A stretch of 64,000 nucleotides of DNA from NCBI GenBank assembly GCA_947493285.1, contig CANLQH010000002.1:372001-436000 (forward strand), written 5' to 3'. The position numbers were made by a program, and so were the translations under genes. Numbering within the stretch: position 1 is the stretch's first letter; the number at the start of each line of letters is the position of its first letter. This DNA is from an uncultured Tenacibaculum sp. (lineage in GTDB: Bacteria > Bacteroidota > Bacteroidia > Flavobacteriales > Flavobacteriaceae). The notes below the pieces were generated by a model. The model was not told where the DNA came from. It was given only the letters and a program-made list of their open reading frames with translations, and searched no databases. This document shows positions 42,557-51,703 of this stretch, one piece after another.

Positions 42557-43994
42557 TTTTTGGCTCCGTGTTTTTATTTCCGTTAGGGTTTCTCTTTTTC
42601 TGATTATTATTTCTTCGTCTTTGATTATTCGGTTTTTTACCTTTTTCTTGATTTGGTTTATTATCCGAATTCCTTTCAACTTTAGGATTATTACTTCTAG
42701 GATTCTTTTTGGGACGAGGTTTTCTATTATCAACTCTCTTTTTGTCCGTTTTAGTATCTCCTTCAGCCTTTACAGGTTTTCTCTGAGGCTTTCTTTGCGG
42801 TTTCTTTTCCGTCTTAGCATCAGTAGATTTGTTTTCTGGTTTTCTATTAGCTGGTTTTCTCGATTTCCTTCTATTGTTTCTACGAGGCTTTTTAGGTGCA
42901 TCGAAACGTGTTAAACTATCTTGACCAACTACATTTTCGAAATCAACTACAGGTTCTTCTGTAATTTCAGATTCATACTCATCTAACGGTAAAGCAAGTT
43001 CATTATTTTTATTCAACTCAATAATTTCATGAACTTGGTCTAATGACAATTTAAACCACTTAAAACTTTCATTCTTGTAGGTATACCAAACTAGCTCTTT
43101 AAAGATGTCCATTTTTACAAAAACAGCATCTCCTTTTTCGGTTTTAAGTATTTTGTCTTGCTTCGGAAAACTTTTTAAAGCATCTAAATAAGTATCTAAC
43201 TCAAAGTTTAAACAGCACTTTAACTTCCCACATTGTCCTGCTAACTTTAAAGGGTTTAAGGATAATTGTTGGTAACGTGCTGCAGCGGTATTTACTTTTC
43301 TAAAATCTGTTAACCAAGTAGAACAACATAATTCTCTACCACAAGATCCAACTCCTCCTAAACGAGCGGCTTCTTGACGCATACCTACTTGACGCATTTC
43401 TACACGAATAGAAAAAGCACCTGCTAAATCTCTAATTAACTGACGAAAATCTACACGTTCATCTGCAGTATAATAAAAAGTGGCTTTGGTTCCATCACCT
43501 TGATATTCTACATCAGAAAGTTTCATTTTCAGTCCTAAACGGCTAATAATCTCTCTTCCTTTTCGTTGTGTTTCTTGCTCACGATCGCGAGCTGTATGCC
43601 AAACATCAATGTCTTTTTGAGATGCTTTTCTGTAGATTTTTTTTACGTCTTCACTATCGGCAGTAACTTTACGCTTTTTCATTTGAACTTTTACAAGTTC
43701 TCCTGCCAAAGAAACAATACCTATATCGTGCCCCGATGAGCCTTCTACAGCAACAACATCACCCATAGTAATGGTAATGTTTTCAGGATTTTTATAAAAA
43801 TGTTTACGTCCGTTTTTAAATCGAACTTCAAAAATATTAAATGGAGCTTCACCTGAAGGTAAAGTCATATTCGATAACCAATCAAAAACGGCAAGTTTAT
43901 TTCCACTTCCGCAGGTACCTGTTGCGCAATTTCCATTGCTTTTACAACCATTAGGTACACCGTTTTTGCCAGTTGAGCAACTGCTACAACTCAT
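42546..43994 (-). CDS. ricT: RicT/YaaT family (PSP1) protein with N-terminal Cys cluster and long basic tail
   Basis: The 482-residue protein opens with a cysteine cluster (MSCSSCSTGKNG, GCKSNGNCATGTCGSG; six Cys in the first 28 residues). The PSP1/RicT domain follows at about 50-345 with EVRFKNGRKHFY, VGSCGRELCCSTWLTDF near 218-234 and QCGKLKCCLNFELDTY near 253-268. The last ~120 residues are low-complexity Lys/Arg/Asn/Pro repeats, probably disordered and nucleic-acid-binding. In Bacillus, RicT is part of an Fe-S complex that affects RNase Y. RicA and RicF are not nearby. The ricT-gldH overlap implies coordinated expression. Confidence 0.88.
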   Translation of the reverse strand: MSCSSCSTGKNGVPNGCKSNGNCATGTCGSGNKLAVFDWLSNMTLPSGEAPFNIFEVRFKNGRKHFYKNPENITITMGDVVAVEGSSGHDIGIVSLAGELVKVQMKKRKVTADSEDVKKIYRKASQKDIDVWHTARDREQETQRKGREIISRLGLKMKLSDVEYQGDGTKATFYYTADERVDFRQLIRDLAGAFSIRVEMRQVGMRQEAARLGGVGSCGRELCCSTWLTDFRKVNTAAARYQQLSLNPLKLAGQCGKLKCCLNFELDTYLDALKSFPKQDKILKTEKGDAVFVKMDIFKELVWYTYKNESFKWFKLSLDQVHEIIELNKNNELALPLDEYESEITEEPVVDFENVVGQDSLTRFDAPKKPRRNNRRKSRKPANRKPENKSTDAKTEKKPQRKPQRKPVKAEGDTKTDKKRVDNRKPRPKKNPRSNNPKVERNSDNKPNQEKGKKPNNQRRRNNNQKKRNPNGNKNTEPKNEK

Positions 43995-44159
43995 AAAATA
44001 GTATATTTTTAAAAATGTTTTTTAAACCTGACGAATTCACAGTATCAAAAAACACTTTTTTGTTATTGATTTTCAGTTAGATAAAACTCAATTCATCTCA
44101 ACTTCTCTTAATCAGTAAAGATACATATTCTATTGAAAATTGAAAATTGATTTTTCTCT

Positions 44160-44197
44160 TAAAAAAACAACCCTTTGTTTTAGCTAAACAAAGGGTT
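44160..44197 (-). terminator. Terminator of glnS
   Basis: The stem AACCCTTTGTTT / AAACAAAGGGTT, with a small loop, is followed by seven T residues on the minus strand, 27 bases after the glnS stop. The rest of 43995-44223 shows no gene. Confidence 0.85.
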
Positions 44198-44223
44198 ATT
44201 AAGTTAAATTTTTAATAATTAAA

Positions 44224-45912
44224 CTATTTCTTTTTAGCCCAATTATCTCGTAATCCTACAATTTTATTGAACACTAAATTCTCTGGAGTAGAATCATCAT
44301 CAACATTAAAATATCCTAAACGTTGAAACTGAAAACGATCTCCAATTTTTGCAGTTTGTAAACTTGGTTCAACAAAAGCTTCTATTTTTTCTAAAGAATC
44401 TGGGTTTATAAATTCCATAAAATCTTTGTCTTTATGAGCATCTGGAGCTTCATCTAAGAACAATCTATCATAAGCTCTAACCTCAGCCTTAACTGCGTGT
44501 TTTACAGAAACCCAATGCAATGTTCCTTTCACCTTACGCTTGCTCTCTTCTGTACCACTGCCAGATTTTGTTAACGGGTCATAAGTACATTGAATTTCAG
44601 TTATATTTCCATTTTCATCTTTTGTACAGCTATTTGCGGTAATAAAATAGGCGTTCTTTAAACGAACTTCTTTTCCTAATTTTAATCTAAAGAACTTCTT
44701 GTTTGCTTCTTCTCTAAAATCTTCTTTTTCAATATAGATTTCTCTTGAAAAAGGAACCATTCTTGTTCCTGAATTTTCATCTTCTGGGTTGTTCTCCGCA
44801 ATTAAAATTTCCTCTTTATCTTCAGGGTAGTTTGTTATCACCACTTTTACAGGGTCTAAAACTCCCATAACTCTGTTTGCTGTTTTGTTTAAATCTTCAC
44901 GGATTTTAAACTCTAATAAAGCAACATCGATTACATTTTCTCGCTTAGAAACTCCAACAGTTTCGATAAAATTACGGATAGAAGCTGGTGTATAACCACG
45001 TCTTCTTAATCCTGAAATTGTTGGCATACGAGGATCATCCCATCCGTTTACAATCCCTTCTTCAACCAATTTCAACAACTTACGCTTACTCATAATAGTA
45101 TAGCTTAAGTTTAAACGTGAGAACTCACGTTGTTTTGGTGGGTTTGGATAATCTGACTTACTATATTCGTATACATTGTCTCTAAACCAGTTATATAATT
45201 CACGGTGAGGTTTAAATTCTAATGAACATAATGAGTGTGAAATTTGCTCTAAATAATCACTTTCACCATGTGTCCAATCATACATCGGATAAATAACCCA
45301 ATCGTTTCCTGTACGGTGATGTGCTTTCTTTAAAATACGATACATTAATGGGTCGCGCATTAACATATTCGGCGAAGCCATATCTATTTTTGCACGTAAA
45401 ACATAGGTTCCTTCTTCAAATTCACCTTCCTTCATTCTGTTGAATAAATCTAAGTTTTCTTCAACAGATCTATCTCTAAAAGGACTGTTTGTTCCCGCTT
45501 CTGTTGGCGTTCCTTTTTGCTCACGCATTTCTTCAGAAGATTGAGAGTCAACATACGCTTTTCCGTCTTTAATTAATTGAACCGCCCAATCGTATAATTG
45601 TTGAAAATAATCAGAAGAATACAGTTCTTGATCCCATTGATATCCCAACCAAGAAACGTCTTTCTTAATAGCATCTACATACTCTTGTTCTTCTTTAGCT
45701 GGATTTGTATCGTCGAAACGTAAATTTACAGGAGCATTGTATCTTTCTCCAAGCCCAAAACTAATTCCGATAGCTTTAGTATGACCTATATGTAAGTATC
45801 CGTTTGGCTCTGGCGGGAAACGAAAACGTAAATTTTCTTTAGGCATCCCATTCGCCAAATCTTCTTCAATAATTTGTTCTAAAAAATTCAATGATTTCTT
45901 TTCTTCTGACAT
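44224..45912 (-). CDS. glnS: Glutamine--tRNA ligase
   Basis: The 562-residue class I synthetase shows the HIGH-type motif PPEPNGYLHIGHTKAIG near 35-51, YNAPVNLRFDDTNPAKEE near 58-75, and the KMSKS equivalent TIMSKRKLLKLV near 273-284. Two beta-barrel anticodon-binding domains fill the C-terminal third. There is no C-terminal YqeY domain, although fusions of that kind occur in the phylum. I start at 45912 (MSEEKKSLNF) because a -7 element lies just upstream at 45933-45940; a Met at 45987 would lie upstream of it. Confidence 0.95.
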   Translation of the reverse strand: MSEEKKSLNFLEQIIEEDLANGMPKENLRFRFPPEPNGYLHIGHTKAIGISFGLGERYNAPVNLRFDDTNPAKEEQEYVDAIKKDVSWLGYQWDQELYSSDYFQQLYDWAVQLIKDGKAYVDSQSSEEMREQKGTPTEAGTNSPFRDRSVEENLDLFNRMKEGEFEEGTYVLRAKIDMASPNMLMRDPLMYRILKKAHHRTGNDWVIYPMYDWTHGESDYLEQISHSLCSLEFKPHRELYNWFRDNVYEYSKSDYPNPPKQREFSRLNLSYTIMSKRKLLKLVEEGIVNGWDDPRMPTISGLRRRGYTPASIRNFIETVGVSKRENVIDVALLEFKIREDLNKTANRVMGVLDPVKVVITNYPEDKEEILIAENNPEDENSGTRMVPFSREIYIEKEDFREEANKKFFRLKLGKEVRLKNAYFITANSCTKDENGNITEIQCTYDPLTKSGSGTEESKRKVKGTLHWVSVKHAVKAEVRAYDRLFLDEAPDAHKDKDFMEFINPDSLEKIEAFVEPSLQTAKIGDRFQFQRLGYFNVDDDSTPENLVFNKIVGLRDNWAKKK

Positions 45913-45932
45913 TTTCTGTTGAATTTGAGGTG

Positions 45933-45940
45933 CAAAATTA
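45933..45940 (-). promoter_or_regulatory. -7 element of glnS that decides the start
   Basis: The minus strand reads TAATTTTG (TAnnTTTG), giving a leader of about 16 bases to the ATG at 45912. Confidence 0.6.
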
Positions 45941-45970
45941 CGCAAAATTGTTGAGGTGATTTCTATATAA

Positions 45971-46008
45971 AAAAGAAACCCTTTCAAAATAAATTGAAAA
46001 GGTTTCTA
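45971..46008 (-). terminator. Terminator of the 290-residue lipoprotein gene
   Basis: A 13-base stem with one mismatch (GAAACCCTTTCAA / TTGAAAAGGTTTC) is followed by a T-run on the minus strand, between the stop at 46039 and the glnS promoter. Confidence 0.75.
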
Positions 46009-46038
46009 AAGAAAATTAAGGGAATTAGCTAGGTGTTT

Positions 46039-46914
46039 TTATCTCATATAAGTTCCATCTGGCAAAACTGTTGGTATTTTATAAGTTGGGTTTGTTAACA
46101 AGGTAAAAACTGCTTTGTCAGTTTGCTCTACTTTAGCTCTAGTATTTAATTTCCATTCTTGTTGAATCTCATTTAAACGACTACTTGTTGCTTGCGCTCC
46201 AAGCATAGAAGTTAATGCCCAATACATGTACTCGATTGTTTGACATGAATTATAATCACAAGTTGAATCATTATATGTATACCAAGCATTAGCAGGATAA
46301 GAACTTGGAATAGTTAAAAACTTTCCGCCTCGAGCAATGTCCATAGCTTTTGCTAATTCAGAGTTTTCATTTTGCCCAAAAGCATTCGGATATGCATACG
46401 AATGACCTGCGTTATTAATAATATGTAACACTTCTTCTAGCGAAGCATCAAAACGTCCAGTAAGACCACTTGAAACATAGGTAGGGTTAGTTTCTGCATT
46501 ACCCAAATCTTGCCCTAATCTTCCAGCTGGAGGATTCATCCCGCTTAAATCACTTTCGCTAGCCCACATTACTAAAAACGCCTTGTTTTCTTGCATTTTA
46601 TCAAGCACCAATTGATTATCTACTATACCATCTTCATTATTATCTAAATACTGCGCCATAACATTTGCTGCATGTAATAATTTTACATCTTCTACTCCAG
46701 CTACTGCATAAATATCGATTCCAAAAACAACTACTTTTCTATTAAAACTAGTTAAACCAGTATCTGTATTTTTTACAATGGTAAAATTTGGATCATTACC
46801 AGGGTTAATTGTTGTATTTTCTCCAGCTATTGCATCATCATTTTTAGAGCACGACACACAACTCATTGTAATTATACCAATTAATACAATTCCTAAACTC
46901 ATTAATTTCTTCAT
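46039..46914 (-). CDS. Lipoprotein with a possible metal-binding EExxH motif and an EF-hand-like loop; family unknown
   Basis: The 291-residue protein has a lipoprotein signal peptide (lipobox near CVSC, Cys 19 or 22). It has an EF-hand/dockerin-like loop DNNEDGIVD near 92-100, followed by the segment DASLEEVLHIINNAGHSYAYP near 156-176. A later stretch AKAMDIARGGKF near 187-198 and a Cys pair (TCDYNSC) near 217-223 follow. EEVLH plus a downstream His suggests a zincin-like site, but it is not a canonical HExxH. I do not recognise a named family. It is probably exported and surface-exposed or periplasmic. Confidence 0.7.
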   Translation of the reverse strand: MKKLMSLGIVLIGIITMSCVSCSKNDDAIAGENTTINPGNDPNFTIVKNTDTGLTSFNRKVVVFGIDIYAVAGVEDVKLLHAANVMAQYLDNNEDGIVDNQLVLDKMQENKAFLVMWASESDLSGMNPPAGRLGQDLGNAETNPTYVSSGLTGRFDASLEEVLHIINNAGHSYAYPNAFGQNENSELAKAMDIARGGKFLTIPSSYPANAWYTYNDSTCDYNSCQTIEYMYWALTSMLGAQATSSRLNEIQQEWKLNTRAKVEQTDKAVFTLLTNPTYKIPTVLPDGTYMR

Positions 46915-47016
46915 AATTTGTATGATTTTAAATTCGACTATTTTTAAAGTTGAATTGATAACTACAAAAGTGTAGCCAATGGTATAAATAATGAGTAGAT
47001 AGAAGTCCGATTGCGG

Positions 47017-48054
47017 CTATTCGGATTTTTTTAGTTGGTTTTGATATTGTTTTGGCGTAATTCTTTCTGAATTTTTAAAAGCAGTATAAAATGTTGACTT
47101 TGAAGAAAATCCAGCTTCTTCAGCAAGTCCTAAAAGAGATAACTGTTTTGATTTAGGAGATTCTAATAGTTTTTTAAACTCTTCTATTCTAAATTGATTA
47201 ATAAAGTGATAAAAGTTATTTTTAGTATGTTGGTTTATTAATTTAGAGAGCTCTTTTTCTTTAATACACAATTCTGTTGATAGTGAACGTAAATTCAAAT
47301 CTGTCTTTGAAAACAGTTTTTGCTGTTGAATTGTATGAGTTATTTCTAAAAATTGATTTTTGGTTTCTTCTACATTCTTTACAGAAATCGCTTCTTTTTT
47401 ATTATATAAAGATAATGGAGAGGTAAACATTTCTGGTTGAGAAAAACCATTATAGCCAATCCAATAAATCATAAAAAAAGTAAGTACATTAGACGTTATT
47501 GCAAAATACTCTATCAAACTTTCGTTTTGTATGCCTACCAAGTCTTCAATTACCCAAAAAACATTAAAAAACAAGAATATGTATATGATTGTTTTCACCC
47601 AAGAAAACGTTTTGTTTTCTACATCAGAATAAAAATCTCCTAATTTTACTTTATGTTTTTTTAATATATCAAGTGCAAATATTAATATTAAAAAACTAAA
47701 TACATAACCGATTATTCTAGATGAGAAACCTAAAAAATCCCAAACAAAAGGAATTAAAAGCGCTAGATAAATAAATTTAAATTTATAATTAAGTGTTTTA
47801 ATTATATACAGAAATAATAAAGGAAGTGTTAAACTAGCCGTAGTATAAATATTGATATTATCTATTTCTTGCCCATCAACAAAAAACTGTAAAACTTCGG
47901 TTGCTAAAGACCATAAAAATAGCCCTAGAAATATATTAGCTTTATTGTTTTTTGACTTTGTTGTTAAAAAAAGTAAACCCAACATAAATGCAGTTGCTAT
48001 TGACAAGATGTCTAAAGCCGATAATACACTAAGCTCAATTACTACTTCTTTCAT
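47017..48054 (-). CDS. Membrane-embedded AraC family transcriptional regulator
   Basis: The 345-residue protein has about seven hydrophobic helices over residues 8-220, followed by a cytoplasmic linker and a C-terminal AraC-type DNA-binding domain at about 240-340 (LRSLSTELCIKEKELSKLI as helix-turn-helix 1 and GLAEEAGFSSKSTFYTAFK as helix-turn-helix 2, with ITPKQYQNQL). Such fusions are membrane sensors that regulate nearby genes. The neighbour downstream on the same strand is the unknown lipoprotein at 46039-46914, a plausible target; a terminator separates it from the M1 peptidase gene. Confidence 0.88.
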   Translation of the reverse strand: MKEVVIELSVLSALDILSIATAFMLGLLFLTTKSKNNKANIFLGLFLWSLATEVLQFFVDGQEIDNINIYTTASLTLPLLFLYIIKTLNYKFKFIYLALLIPFVWDFLGFSSRIIGYVFSFLILIFALDILKKHKVKLGDFYSDVENKTFSWVKTIIYIFLFFNVFWVIEDLVGIQNESLIEYFAITSNVLTFFMIYWIGYNGFSQPEMFTSPLSLYNKKEAISVKNVEETKNQFLEITHTIQQQKLFSKTDLNLRSLSTELCIKEKELSKLINQHTKNNFYHFINQFRIEEFKKLLESPKSKQLSLLGLAEEAGFSSKSTFYTAFKNSERITPKQYQNQLKKSE

Positions 48055-48080
48055 TGCTTAAAAATACAAATCATTTATAC

Positions 48081-48110
48081 AAAAAAAGCAAGTCTATCGA
48101 CTTGCTTTTC
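48081..48110 (-). terminator. Terminator of the M1 peptidase gene
   Basis: AAAAGCAAGTC / GACTTGCTTTT with loop TATC is followed by T residues on the minus strand, between the M1 stop (48130) and the AraC-type start (48054). Confidence 0.85.
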
Positions 48111-48129
48111 TATAAATATAAAATTACTC

Positions 48130-49977
48130 TTATTTAGTAACTGTATTATTTTCTAAATTAATATCTGCCATTAATTTTGATGGATCAATCTCTACAGATT
48201 TCACTTCTTTTTTAGTTGTGAAAGAATAAGTAGGATGGGCGAACGTCCAATCTTTTAGTATTGTAGCATCTGTTGGTTTTTCACCACGCATCATACGTAA
48301 AGGAATATTATACATTCCTTTTGAACCATCAGTATAAGTTACTTCAACATCAATAGGCATTGGCATTTGCCCTAATCTTTCTAAAGTAATCGTTTTACCA
48401 TCAACAGATTTTATTCCATAATCAATAGTATGTGTTGTTTGCGTCCATTCGTTTAAAAACCAATCTAACTGTAATCCTGAAACTTTTTCAGCAGTACGTT
48501 TAATATCATTTGGTGTTGGGTGCTTAAATGCAAAATCATTAAAATACTTTTTTAATGTTTTAGCAACATTCTCTTTTCCAATAATATATTCTAATTGAGT
48601 TAAAAAGATGTTTCCTTTCGAATAACTTCCCATTCCGTAAGCCATATTTGTATGGTATCTATCTGCATGTGTAGAAAGTGGTTCTTCAGCATTGTTATTA
48701 ACAACATAATTGTAATATCTATAAGAACCTGTATGTGGGTTTTCTTTTCCTTGCTCTAAAATTTCATTTTCTGCTTTGTTAGATATGTAAGTTGTAAAAC
48801 CTTCATCCATCCATGGGTGTTTACTTTCGTTCGTTGCTAATAAAAATTGAAACCAGGTATGTGCCAACTCATGCGCAGTAACTCCAAATAAACTTCCCCA
48901 CTTACGCTTTCCTGTAATTAAAGTACACATTGCATACTCCATACCGCCATCTCCTCCTTGAATAACTGAATATTGTTTGTATGGATACTGACCAATATTT
49001 TCGCTAAAGTAATCCATTAATTCAGCTGTTTTAGGCTGTAATTTTTTCCAGTTTTCCTTATAAAAATCACTTAACGTATTCTTGTATAAGAAATGCAAAT
49101 CGATTCCATTATCCATCTTATAAGTATCATGGATATATTCAGGATCTGCAGCCCAAGTAAAATCGTGTACATTAGGTGCTTTGAATTTCCAAGTTAACTT
49201 ATCACCAGAAGGCAAGTTTAATCCTTCATTTTCATTCTCATAACCATGACCTACTTCTTGTGGATTTTGAACATAACCAGTTCCTCCCACTACATAGTGT
49301 TTATCAATGTGTAATGTTACATCAAAATTACCCCAAACTCCATGAAATTCACGCCCTAAATATGGAGGCGTATGCCATCCTTCAAAATCATATTCAGCCA
49401 TTTTAGGGTACCATTGTGTCATTGATAAAGCAACTCCTTCTTTACTATCTCTACCAGAACGACGGATTTGTTTTGGTACTTGCGCATCAAAAATCATATC
49501 GAAAGTTACACTTTCTCCTGGTTTAATTGCTTTATTTAAAGTTACCTCTAAAATAGTACCAACGGTTTCATGTTTTACAACCGATCCATCTTGTTTTAGA
49601 GAGTTTACTTTAATATATCCTATTTCAGAAGGTGATAATTTACTTATTCTATCTCCAACTCTTTTGTCTGGATCTTTAATATTTCGAGATCGAACATCCA
49701 TTTGAGAACCTGGTTGAAACGCGTTAAAATATAAATGATAAAACACCTTATTTAATTCATCTGGAGAATTGTTAGTATATACTAACTTTTGGGTTCCTTT
49801 ATATTGATATGTTTTCACATTCATATCAATATCCATTGTATAATCTGCGTGTTGTTGCCAATAACTACTTGTAGTTGATTTACTAGCTTCTTTATTTCCT
49901 ACACTACTATTCGTTGCTCCTGTAGATGCACAAGAAACTGCAAACAATACTGAAAGTCCTAATATTATTTTTTTCAT
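48130..49977 (-). CDS. M1 family metallopeptidase (lipoprotein)
   Basis: The 615-residue protein carries a lipoprotein signal (MKKIILGLSVLFAVSC, Cys 16) and a gluzincin aminopeptidase domain. Zinc ligands are in GVTAHELAHTWFQ near 367-379 and the Glu about 19 residues later in WMDEGFTTYI; the exopeptidase motif appears as GGDGGMEYAMCTLI near 341-354 (GxMEN-like, with Tyr in place of Asn). A C-terminal beta domain follows. It should trim N-terminal residues from peptides outside the inner membrane. It is the first of two peptidase genes in the region. Confidence 0.93.
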   Translation of the reverse strand: MKKIILGLSVLFAVSCASTGATNSSVGNKEASKSTTSSYWQQHADYTMDIDMNVKTYQYKGTQKLVYTNNSPDELNKVFYHLYFNAFQPGSQMDVRSRNIKDPDKRVGDRISKLSPSEIGYIKVNSLKQDGSVVKHETVGTILEVTLNKAIKPGESVTFDMIFDAQVPKQIRRSGRDSKEGVALSMTQWYPKMAEYDFEGWHTPPYLGREFHGVWGNFDVTLHIDKHYVVGGTGYVQNPQEVGHGYENENEGLNLPSGDKLTWKFKAPNVHDFTWAADPEYIHDTYKMDNGIDLHFLYKNTLSDFYKENWKKLQPKTAELMDYFSENIGQYPYKQYSVIQGGDGGMEYAMCTLITGKRKWGSLFGVTAHELAHTWFQFLLATNESKHPWMDEGFTTYISNKAENEILEQGKENPHTGSYRYYNYVVNNNAEEPLSTHADRYHTNMAYGMGSYSKGNIFLTQLEYIIGKENVAKTLKKYFNDFAFKHPTPNDIKRTAEKVSGLQLDWFLNEWTQTTHTIDYGIKSVDGKTITLERLGQMPMPIDVEVTYTDGSKGMYNIPLRMMRGEKPTDATILKDWTFAHPTYSFTTKKEVKSVEIDPSKLMADINLENNTVTK

Positions 49978-50001
49978 TTTTTATTAGATTTTATTTAAAT
50001 C

Positions 50002-50033
50002 AAAAAAAGAGCATTGTGAAAATGCTCTTTTTT
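50002..50033 (-). terminator. Terminator of the S8 peptidase gene
   Basis: AGAGCATT / AATGCTCT with a small loop, extended by A/T pairs and followed by a T-run on the minus strand, 18 bases past the stop at 50051. Confidence 0.8.
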
Positions 50034-50050
50034 ATTATTTTATTCGGATA

Positions 50051-51694
50051 TTATTTTCTTCCGTTTACCATTCTGTCTGCCATTCTAACTGCATTATATG
50101 CATTTACAACACGACCTGAAACAGATAAATCAGCAAAAGGCACTTTTTCTACTGGCTTACCATATCTACCTCCCGTACCAGGTTTATTTACTTCTAAATC
50201 TATTTTAGTACCAGAGTTCATTAAAATATGTTTTACTTGAACCGCAGATAATTTTGGATAATAAGAACGAACTAATGCCGCTACCCCTGCTGCAGCTGGA
50301 GAAGCCATAGAAGTTCCGCTAATTTTTTGATATGCATTATCTGGAAAAGTTGAATGAATTTGAACTCCAGGAGCAAAAATATCTACATTCTTCTTACCAT
50401 AGTTTGAGAAAGTTGCTGGTAATTCTTCATTATAATTAGCACTCATTGCTCCAATTGTTAAAAAGTTATCAGCAATCTCATTTACTAAATCTGGAGCATC
50501 GTTAGGGAATGTTTTCTCTACATCAATATTCTTACCATCATTTCCTGCTGCATTTACAATTAACACATCTTTAGAAGCTGCATATTTAATTGCGTCATAA
50601 ACCCATTCTTTATTTGGTGAAAATCCTTTACCAAAACTAGTATTAATAACTTTAGCCCCATTATCAACAGCATAACGGATACCTAAAGCTACGTCTTTAT
50701 CGTACTCATCTCCATCTGACACAGAACGAACTGCCATCATTTTTACATTATTAGCAACTCCGTTCATTCCTTTACCATTGTTACGAGTAGCACCAATAAT
50801 ACCAGAAACATGAGAACCATGTGCCTCATCCTTTACAGAATGCCCTGTATTACCATTACCAGAACCTGGCTTATCATTAATATCATAAGCATTATCACCT
50901 ACAACTGTACGGTAATCTGTTTTTAAATTTTCACCAGCAATAGTTGCTTCAGCTTTTTTTACACCACTCTCTAATGCTTTCTTTATACTAGATAATGTAT
51001 GTCCGTTTCTTTTTGCGAAAGCAGCTCCTCCTTCAATTGCTTCTTTTAAGTTTTTATCATCAGTGTTAATTGCATCAATTTCTTTTTGAGTAAAGTCCGC
51101 TTTTCCAAAATATTTTGTTAATGTCTCAGTAGCAGAATCAACCATTTTTAAATAATCCTCATATCTTTTTTTTGTTCCTTTAGCTTCATCAACTTTTTTA
51201 GTTTGATAAGCTTTTACTTCTGCTAAAGTTTCAGCATCAGCTATCGAAGGATTCATTAAAATACGCTCGTACTCTAAATGTTCTTTATAAGAATCTCCTA
51301 AAAAGTTCCATCCGTTAATATCATCAACGTAACCATTCTTATCATCATCAATTCCGTTACCTGCTATTTCTTTTGTATTCACCCAAGCAACATCAACTAA
51401 ATCTTCGTGTTTTAAATCGGTACCAGAATCTACAACCCCTACTACAACTGGAGTACTTTTTTTACCTTTTAAAAATTCGTATGCTTTATGAACACTCATT
51501 CCTGGAATAGAATCAGTAGCTAAATCTAAATGTTGCCAGTTATCCTTTTCAGCATCTGTTAATTTTGCTTTCTTAGCTGGAATGTTAATAACGGTATTAG
51601 AACCTGTAGGTACAGGTTTTGTGCTAATTGAACTACAACTAGCTAAAGTCGCCACTGCCACTGCAGAATAAAATATTGGCTTTAAAACTCTCAT
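50051..51694 (-). CDS. S8 family (subtilisin-like) serine peptidase, lipoprotein
   Basis: The 547-residue protein has a signal peptide with lipobox (LASC, Cys 20) and a subtilase domain. The catalytic Asp lies in VVGVVDSGTDLKHEDL near 87-102, the His in EAHGSHVSGIIGATR near 287-301, and the Ser in SGTSMASPAAAGVAALV near 450-466. A long charged insert sits between Asp and His (about 125-270, Lys/Asp/Glu-rich, partly coiled-coil). No T9SS C-terminal domain is visible, in line with lipid anchoring. It starts 9 bases after the MBL hydrolase stop, so the two are probably cotranscribed. Confidence 0.93.
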   Translation of the reverse strand: MRVLKPIFYSAVAVATLASCSSISTKPVPTGSNTVINIPAKKAKLTDAEKDNWQHLDLATDSIPGMSVHKAYEFLKGKKSTPVVVGVVDSGTDLKHEDLVDVAWVNTKEIAGNGIDDDKNGYVDDINGWNFLGDSYKEHLEYERILMNPSIADAETLAEVKAYQTKKVDEAKGTKKRYEDYLKMVDSATETLTKYFGKADFTQKEIDAINTDDKNLKEAIEGGAAFAKRNGHTLSSIKKALESGVKKAEATIAGENLKTDYRTVVGDNAYDINDKPGSGNGNTGHSVKDEAHGSHVSGIIGATRNNGKGMNGVANNVKMMAVRSVSDGDEYDKDVALGIRYAVDNGAKVINTSFGKGFSPNKEWVYDAIKYAASKDVLIVNAAGNDGKNIDVEKTFPNDAPDLVNEIADNFLTIGAMSANYNEELPATFSNYGKKNVDIFAPGVQIHSTFPDNAYQKISGTSMASPAAAGVAALVRSYYPKLSAVQVKHILMNSGTKIDLEVNKPGTGGRYGKPVEKVPFADLSVSGRVVNAYNAVRMADRMVNGRK

Positions 51695-51703
51695 ATCTCT
51701 CTT

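Noticed and set aside
42507..42914. Plus-strand frame of 135 residues rich in Arg, Phe and Ser against the ricT tail
   Set aside because: It is the reverse complement of the Lys/Asn/Arg/Pro repeat tail of ricT and gldH, with no promoter or family match.
43995..44223. Possible small RNA or small gene in the ricT-glnS gap
   Set aside because: The AT-rich gap holds only the glnS terminator and perhaps the ricT promoter; no frame or stable fold beyond that was seen.
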